Shown one piece after another: positions 1 through 5,290 of a stretch of DNA of 5,290 nucleotides. Source of the stretch: Pseudomonadota bacterium (GTDB lineage Bacteria; Pseudomonadota; Gammaproteobacteria; Pseudomonadales; Halieaceae); assembly GCA_030591305.1 (NCBI GenBank), contig JAUVBI010000217.1, positions 1 through 5,290 of the forward strand, written 5' to 3'. Made by a program: the position numbers and the translations under genes. How positions within the stretch are numbered: the stretch's first letter is position 1; each line of letters begins with the position of its first letter. The notes below the pieces were generated by a model. The model was not told the origin of the DNA. It ran no database searches and saw only the letters and a list, made by a program, of their open reading frames with translations.

Positions 1-275
1 AGCATCTGCAAATGGCCCAGATGCGCGCACTGGAAAACGGCCGCTACATGATTCGAGCCACCAATAATGGCGTCTCCGCTATTATTAATCACCGCGGACA
101 GATTGTCGCCAGGACGCCACAATTCATTGCCACAACCCTGCACGGGAAAGTGGAGCTCATGTTGGGTGATACAGCTTTTAGCAGCTTTGGGTCAAAGCCT
201 GTGCTCATGGGGTGTTTTATCAGCCTGATGTTAATGGCTCTTATGTACCTGGTGTTCTGGCGGGACGCCGAATAG
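1..275 (+). CDS. lnt: Apolipoprotein N-acyltransferase, C-terminal fragment (5' end outside window)
   Basis: Lnt is an inner-membrane enzyme that transfers an acyl chain from phospholipid to the N-terminal diacylglyceryl-cysteine of lipoproteins, the last step of lipoprotein maturation. The frame is open from base 3 and stops with TAG at 273-275, leaving about 90 residues. The first residues, HLQMAQMRALENGRYMIRA followed by TNNG, match the family's well-conserved stretch after the catalytic cysteine, in the periplasmic nitrilase-like domain. The Glu-Lys-Cys catalytic residues themselves lie upstream of the window. The hydrophobic run near the end (PVLMGCFISLMLMALMYLVFW) fits the final transmembrane helix, with a short charged cytoplasmic tail. 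The family's usual G-x-TPY segment before that helix reads GDTAF here, a mild divergence. The gene is convergent with the hemerythrin gene, 24 nt away. Confidence 0.93.
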   Translation, partial: HLQMAQMRALENGRYMIRATNNGVSAIINHRGQIVARTPQFIATTLHGKVELMLGDTAFSSFGSKPVLMGCFISLMLMALMYLVFWRDAE

Positions 276-278
276 ACG

Positions 279-297
279 CTGGCATAAATCGGGCCAG
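279..297. terminator. Weak hairpin between the convergent lnt and hemerythrin genes
   Basis: CTGGC (279-283) can pair with GCCAG (293-297) around a 9-nt loop. On the + strand it is followed by ATTTAGTTT, a broken T-rich stretch; no T-tract follows on the - strand. It sits exactly in the 24-nt gap between two convergent stop codons, where a terminator is expected. The stem has only 5 bp, so this is a tentative call for lnt termination. Confidence 0.3.
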
Positions 298-299
298 AT

Positions 300-665
300 T
301 TAGTTTACCCCGGATTTTAACAAAAACTTTTCCAGCTCTTTATCTATGCCGAACACATGGCAGGTCAACCATTCGGTGAGAAATGTGCCTATAATCCCCA
401 TGAACAGGGGGTCATAATCCTGCCCCTCCTGCAGTAATTTGTCGATTTCTTCCCGAAACTTATCGTGGGTACGTATGTGGGGCTCTCGCTCAGGGTAATC
501 CAGCTGCTTCATATACAACTCTTCCAGAGCGAAGTGCGTCTCGGTGTAATCCCGCAGCCTGTTCAATATCTCGCCATCGGCACCCGGCTGGGAAACCAAA
601 TCCAGTATTTCAAACAGCACCTGATGCTGGGCATCCTGCCATAAAACGTCACTTGTCTTACGCAT
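300..665 (-). CDS. Bacteriohemerythrin (hemerythrin-domain protein)
   Basis: This is a small single-domain, probably cytoplasmic hemerythrin, a four-helix bundle that binds O2 at a non-heme di-iron centre; bacterial members are linked to oxygen delivery or sensing, NO or iron handling. Numbered from the ATG at 665 it has 121 residues. All seven ligands are present: H14, H44 and E48 (HFALE), H63 and H67 (HIRTH), H103 and D108 (HVFGID). The N-terminus is compact: the usual W-x-x-x-(loop)-I-D-x-x-H region is shortened so that W9 is only five residues from H14. The reading frame stays open upstream to an ATG at 845, but I chose 665. GGAG lies 2 nt before it, it follows a good promoter (686-713) by about 20 nt, and the extra upstream residues lie over the promoter and the leuS leader palindromes. 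The GGAG spacing is shorter than ideal. The gene is divergent from leuS and convergent with lnt. Confidence 0.88.
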   Translation of the reverse strand: MRKTSDVLWQDAQHQVLFEILDLVSQPGADGEILNRLRDYTETHFALEELYMKQLDYPEREPHIRTHDKFREEIDKLLQEGQDYDPLFMGIIGTFLTEWLTCHVFGIDKELEKFLLKSGVN

Positions 666-685
666 AGCTCCACAATGGACTAAAA

Positions 686-3295
<2,610 letters not shown>

Positions 3296-3320
3296 TTCAA
3301 CAAACGAGAATTTCAACGCC

Positions 3321-3830
3321 ATGCACCCTGCCCGTCTATACATTCTGGCCCTGAGTTTATTGTGTTTGCTCAGTGCCTGCGGTTTTCAATTGCGCGGCTC
3401 CACCGGCAACAGTGTGCCCGAGTCCTGGCGCAAAATGCACCTGATCACTACCAATCCCAATGGCGAGTTGAGCCGGGAAGTACAATCAACTTTTGCCGCT
3501 GACGGTGTGCAGTGGGTGGACAAAGAGGAGGCCAATTACCTACTGAAAATCGGTAACGAGCGCTTCAAACAGCGCAACCTCTCCCTCAACGCCCAGGCCC
3601 GTGCCGCTGAATTTGAACTGACCCTGCTCACTACTTTCACGGTGCTGGATGCCCAGGGCAAAGAAGTCATGGAAGCCAGCGATGCCTCCGTTGTTAAACA
3701 AATGGAAAACGACCCACGCAACGTAGTGGGTAAGGCAGAAGAGGTGCGTATTCTGCGGGTAGAAATGCGCACTGAGCTGGTACGGCAGATCTTGCGACGT
3801 ATCGGCTATTTTGCGATCAGCACCCCGTAA
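3321..3830 (+). CDS. lptE: LPS-assembly lipoprotein LptE
   Basis: LptE (formerly RlpB) is an outer-membrane lipoprotein that plugs the LptD barrel and helps insert LPS into the outer leaflet. The 169-residue product begins with a short lipoprotein signal peptide (one Arg, then a hydrophobic core) ending in the lipobox L17-S18-A19-C20. The mature sequence starts CGFQLRG, the family's hallmark beginning. Gly at +2 gives no inner-membrane retention signal, so Lol export to the outer membrane is expected. The rest fits the small alpha/beta LptE fold, and the length is slightly below the E. coli protein (193). The frame stays open upstream to a TTG at 3282 inside leuS, but that would put 13 extra residues before the signal peptide, so the ATG at 3321 is preferred. 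The ribosome site is weak (GAG about 12 nt upstream). The stop codon overlaps the holA start by one base. Confidence 0.95.
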   Translation: MHPARLYILALSLLCLLSACGFQLRGSTGNSVPESWRKMHLITTNPNGELSREVQSTFAADGVQWVDKEEANYLLKIGNERFKQRNLSLNAQARAAEFELTLLTTFTVLDAQGKEVMEASDASVVKQMENDPRNVVGKAEEVRILRVEMRTELVRQILRRIGYFAISTP

Positions 3831-4837
3831 TGCGCCTGCGCCCGGAGGAACTCTCCAAACACCTGAGCAAACAATTACTCCCTATTTATGTGGTGAGTGG
3901 CGACGAACCACTACTGGTACAGGAGGCCAGCGACCTGATCCGGCGCCACGCCCGTGAATGCGGTTGCACTGATCGGGACGTTATTGACGCCAGCCCGAAA
4001 AACTTTGACTGGCAGGAAATCCTCAGCAGCGCAACCAGCATGTCCCTGTTTTCCGAGCGTAAACTGGTAGAAATTCGCCTGCCCAGCGGCAAGCCTGGTG
4101 CCGCCGGCAGCAAAGCCCTGTGTACCTATGTGGAAATAGCGGGGCCCGAGGATGTACTACTGCTTATCACCGGGAAAATTGACAAACAGTCCATGAACAG
4201 CAAATGGGTCAAAACGCTGGATAAAACGGGGGGCATCATCCAGGTCTGGCCCATAGGCGCCAGAGACCTGCCGCGCTGGCTACAACAGCGCGTTGCAAAT
4301 GCAGGTATGAGTATTGACGCAGACGCCCTGCAACTGTTGAGTGACCGGGTGGAGGGCAACCTGCTGGCCGCGGTACAGGAAGTTGAAAAGCTAAAACTGT
4401 TAAGCACTGATACTCATATCAGCGCCCAGGCGGTAACCGAAGCCGTGTCCGATAACGCCCGCTACAACCTGTTCGAAATGGTGGACAGCGCCCTGCGCGG
4501 TGACACCAAATCCAGCCTGCGCATGCTGCACGGTCTTCGTGCGGAAGGCACCGAGGCGGCGGTTGTACTGTGGGCGATCGCCCGTGAAATTCGCACCCTG
4601 CAATTGGTGCAGGCAGAGTGTAAAAGCGGCCAGAATATACAACAGGCGCTGCGCAGCCAACGCGTGTGGAACAACCGCATGCAACTGATGCAAAGTGCAG
4701 TCAATCGACACAGTGCCAAATCTCTGGCCAACATCCTGACACTGGCCAGCACCGCCGACGGCAGCATCAAGGGCTTCGCCGATGGCAAACCCTGGGATAA
4801 CCTGGAAAGTGTAATTCTGGCACTGGCGGGCAATTAA
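3830..4837 (+). CDS. holA: DNA polymerase III delta subunit
   Basis: HolA is the delta subunit of the clamp loader. It opens the beta sliding clamp during replication and joins the gamma/tau and delta-prime subunits. The 335-residue length is close to E. coli HolA (343), and the family pattern is clear from the N-terminal P-x-x-L-x-x-x-L segment and SGDEPLLVQEA (23-33) through LPRWLQQR and EGNLLAAVQEVEKLKLL to the C-terminal helical domain with RVWNNR. M71-S72-L73-F74 lines up with the E. coli MSLF motif, whose Leu73 and Phe74 enter the beta-clamp pocket. As usual for delta, no working Walker ATPase motif is seen. The ATG shares its A with the lptE TAA (TAATG), and there is no Shine-Dalgarno of its own, which points to translational coupling to lptE. 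The nadD gene that often follows holA is not present; the next gene is convergent hppA. Confidence 0.96.
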   Translation: MRLRPEELSKHLSKQLLPIYVVSGDEPLLVQEASDLIRRHARECGCTDRDVIDASPKNFDWQEILSSATSMSLFSERKLVEIRLPSGKPGAAGSKALCTYVEIAGPEDVLLLITGKIDKQSMNSKWVKTLDKTGGIIQVWPIGARDLPRWLQQRVANAGMSIDADALQLLSDRVEGNLLAAVQEVEKLKLLSTDTHISAQAVTEAVSDNARYNLFEMVDSALRGDTKSSLRMLHGLRAEGTEAAVVLWAIAREIRTLQLVQAECKSGQNIQQALRSQRVWNNRMQLMQSAVNRHSAKSLANILTLASTADGSIKGFADGKPWDNLESVILALAGN

Positions 4838-4879
4838 AAGACTGGTGTAGGGGCAAACGGGATACTTTAGATGCTATTA

Positions 4880-4997
4880 GCAGCCTTGGGGTGTTCTGTC
4901 ACTCAACAAGACCGTCTGCCGCAGGGATGCGGCAGCCGAGCCTCCATGGATGGATTCACGGCGTGTCTGGTTGAGTGACAGAACAGCTCAAGGTTGC
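4880..4997. repeat. Long imperfect inverted repeat enclosing two hairpins (holA-hppA intergenic)
   Basis: Arms 4880-4912 and 4965-4997 pair over 33 positions: 29 Watson-Crick pairs, 2 G-T pairs and 2 mismatches (4891/4986 and 4908/4969). The inner 15 bp, GTTCTGTCACTCAAC (4893-4907) with GTTGAGTGACAGAAC (4970-4984), are perfect. The arms enclose a 52-nt core with two further hairpins, so the strand can fold into a three-way junction. It fills most of the 187-nt gap between two convergent genes. Neither arm is followed by a T-tract, so it is not a textbook terminator, though it may act as an end-of-transcript barrier or protect 3' ends. The terminal-repeat layout also suits a small non-autonomous mobile element, but I see no clear target-site duplication. 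The rest of the gap (4838-4879 and 4998-5024) shows nothing recognisable. Confidence 0.75.
4913..4964. repeat. Two-hairpin core of the inverted-repeat element
   Basis: Hairpin I (4916-4935) is CTGCCGCA / TGCGGCAG, 8 perfect bp with the GNRA-type loop GGGA. Hairpin II (4936-4961) has CCG / CGG at its base, a 4x4 internal loop, then TCCA / TGGA closing the loop TGGA. Both loops end in GGA, so the two hairpins look like variants of one design. The core is bordered by GTCTG on each side (4914-4918 and 4965-4969). From memory, closely similar paired hairpins with GCAGGGATGC-type loops recur between genes in several gammaproteobacteria; I could not verify this here. Confidence 0.6.
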
Positions 4998-5024
4998 GGA
5001 TTCCAATCAAGTAGCTAATGCCGC

Positions 5025-5290
5025 CTACAACAGCGGCGCAATCACCAGGGCAACAATCGCCATCACGTTAATCAGGATACTCATGGCAGGGCCCGAGGTA
5101 TCCTTGAACGGGTCGCCCACCGTGTCGCCTACAACAACGGCGGTGTGAGTATCTGAACCCTTGCCACCCAGATTGCCCTTCTCGACAAACTTCTTGGCGT
5201 TATCCCAGGCACCGCCGGCATTGGCCATCATCAGGGCCATTAGCACACAAGCCAACAGAGCGCCTACCAACATGCCACCCAGAGAGGCCG
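5025..5290 (-). CDS. hppA: Membrane-bound ion-translocating pyrophosphatase, C-terminal fragment (5' end outside window)
   Basis: HppA hydrolyses pyrophosphate and uses the energy to pump H+ (or Na+ in some subfamilies) across the cytoplasmic membrane. About 88 C-terminal residues are visible; the frame runs open to the window edge and stops with TAG at 5025-5027. It shows the highly conserved C-terminal signature: [16 protein letters not shown], then GGKGS, then [14 protein letters not shown], whose Asp and Lys residues bind Mg-PPi in this family. It ends in a hydrophobic helix ([17 protein letters not shown]), the last transmembrane segment. The residues that separate K+-dependent from K+-independent and Na+ from H+ pumps lie outside the window, so the transported ion cannot be given. 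The gene is convergent with holA, and a structured repeat lies between the two stop codons. Confidence 0.95.
   Translation of the reverse strand, partial: ASLGGMLVGALLACVLMALMMANAGGAWDNAKKFVEKGNLGGKGSDTHTAVVVGDTVGDPFKDTSGPAMSILINVMAIVALVIAPLL

Noticed and set aside
4901..4976. Integron attC site: ACTCAAC (4901-4907) and GTTGAGT (4970-4976) fit RYYYAAC and GTTRRRY
   Set aside because: The pairing continues perfectly for 8 bp outside these boxes and further still, there are no recognisable L boxes or unpaired extrahelical bases in the attC arrangement, and there is no cassette or integrase here. The match is probably chance within a long inverted repeat.
4946..4978. Ten-codon open frame starting at ATG 4946
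   Set aside because: It has no ribosome site and lies entirely within the paired hairpin structure.

Overview
The window is a conserved housekeeping stretch of a gammaproteobacterial chromosome with moderate GC. The gene order leuS-lptE-holA, with lnt just upstream, is typical of Gammaproteobacteria. The protein sequences look like the marine Pseudomonas/Cellvibrio/Alteromonas-type part of the class rather than the enterics; this placement is inference and the genus is not resolved. A membrane pyrophosphatase gene (hppA) at the right end, on the opposite strand, is not part of the usual neighbourhood.

Layout. Bases 1-275 (+) are the 3' end of lnt (apolipoprotein N-acyltransferase). Bases 300-665 (-) encode a 121-residue bacteriohemerythrin with all seven iron ligands, convergent to lnt. 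Bases 666-844 are a divergent control region. A good sigma70-type promoter for the hemerythrin gene points left (686-713). An extended -10 promoter for leuS points right (745-773). Two tandem copies of the palindrome GGGGACTGTCCCC lie in the predicted leuS leader, just before its Shine-Dalgarno site. Bases 845-3295 (+) are leuS, 3321-3830 lptE and 3830-4837 holA; these three are tightly packed and probably one operon. The holA start codon overlaps the lptE stop codon (TAATG). Bases 4838-5024 contain no gene but hold a strongly structured element of about 118 nt: 33-nt inverted-repeat arms enclosing two hairpins. Bases 5025-5290 (-) are the 3' end of hppA, convergent to holA.

How the genes relate. 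Lnt (lipoprotein acylation) and LptE (an outer-membrane lipoprotein of the LPS translocon) both serve the envelope, and LptE must itself pass through the Lnt/Lol lipoprotein pathway. LeuS (leucyl-tRNA charging) and HolA (clamp-loader delta subunit) serve translation and replication. The hemerythrin (oxygen, NO or iron handling) and the pyrophosphatase (PPi-driven ion pumping) are accessory genes beside the core operon. I see no new multigene system. The most interesting items are non-coding: the twin palindromes in the leuS leader and the nested hairpin element between holA and hppA. LeuRS also has an unusual domain make-up for a gammaproteobacterium.
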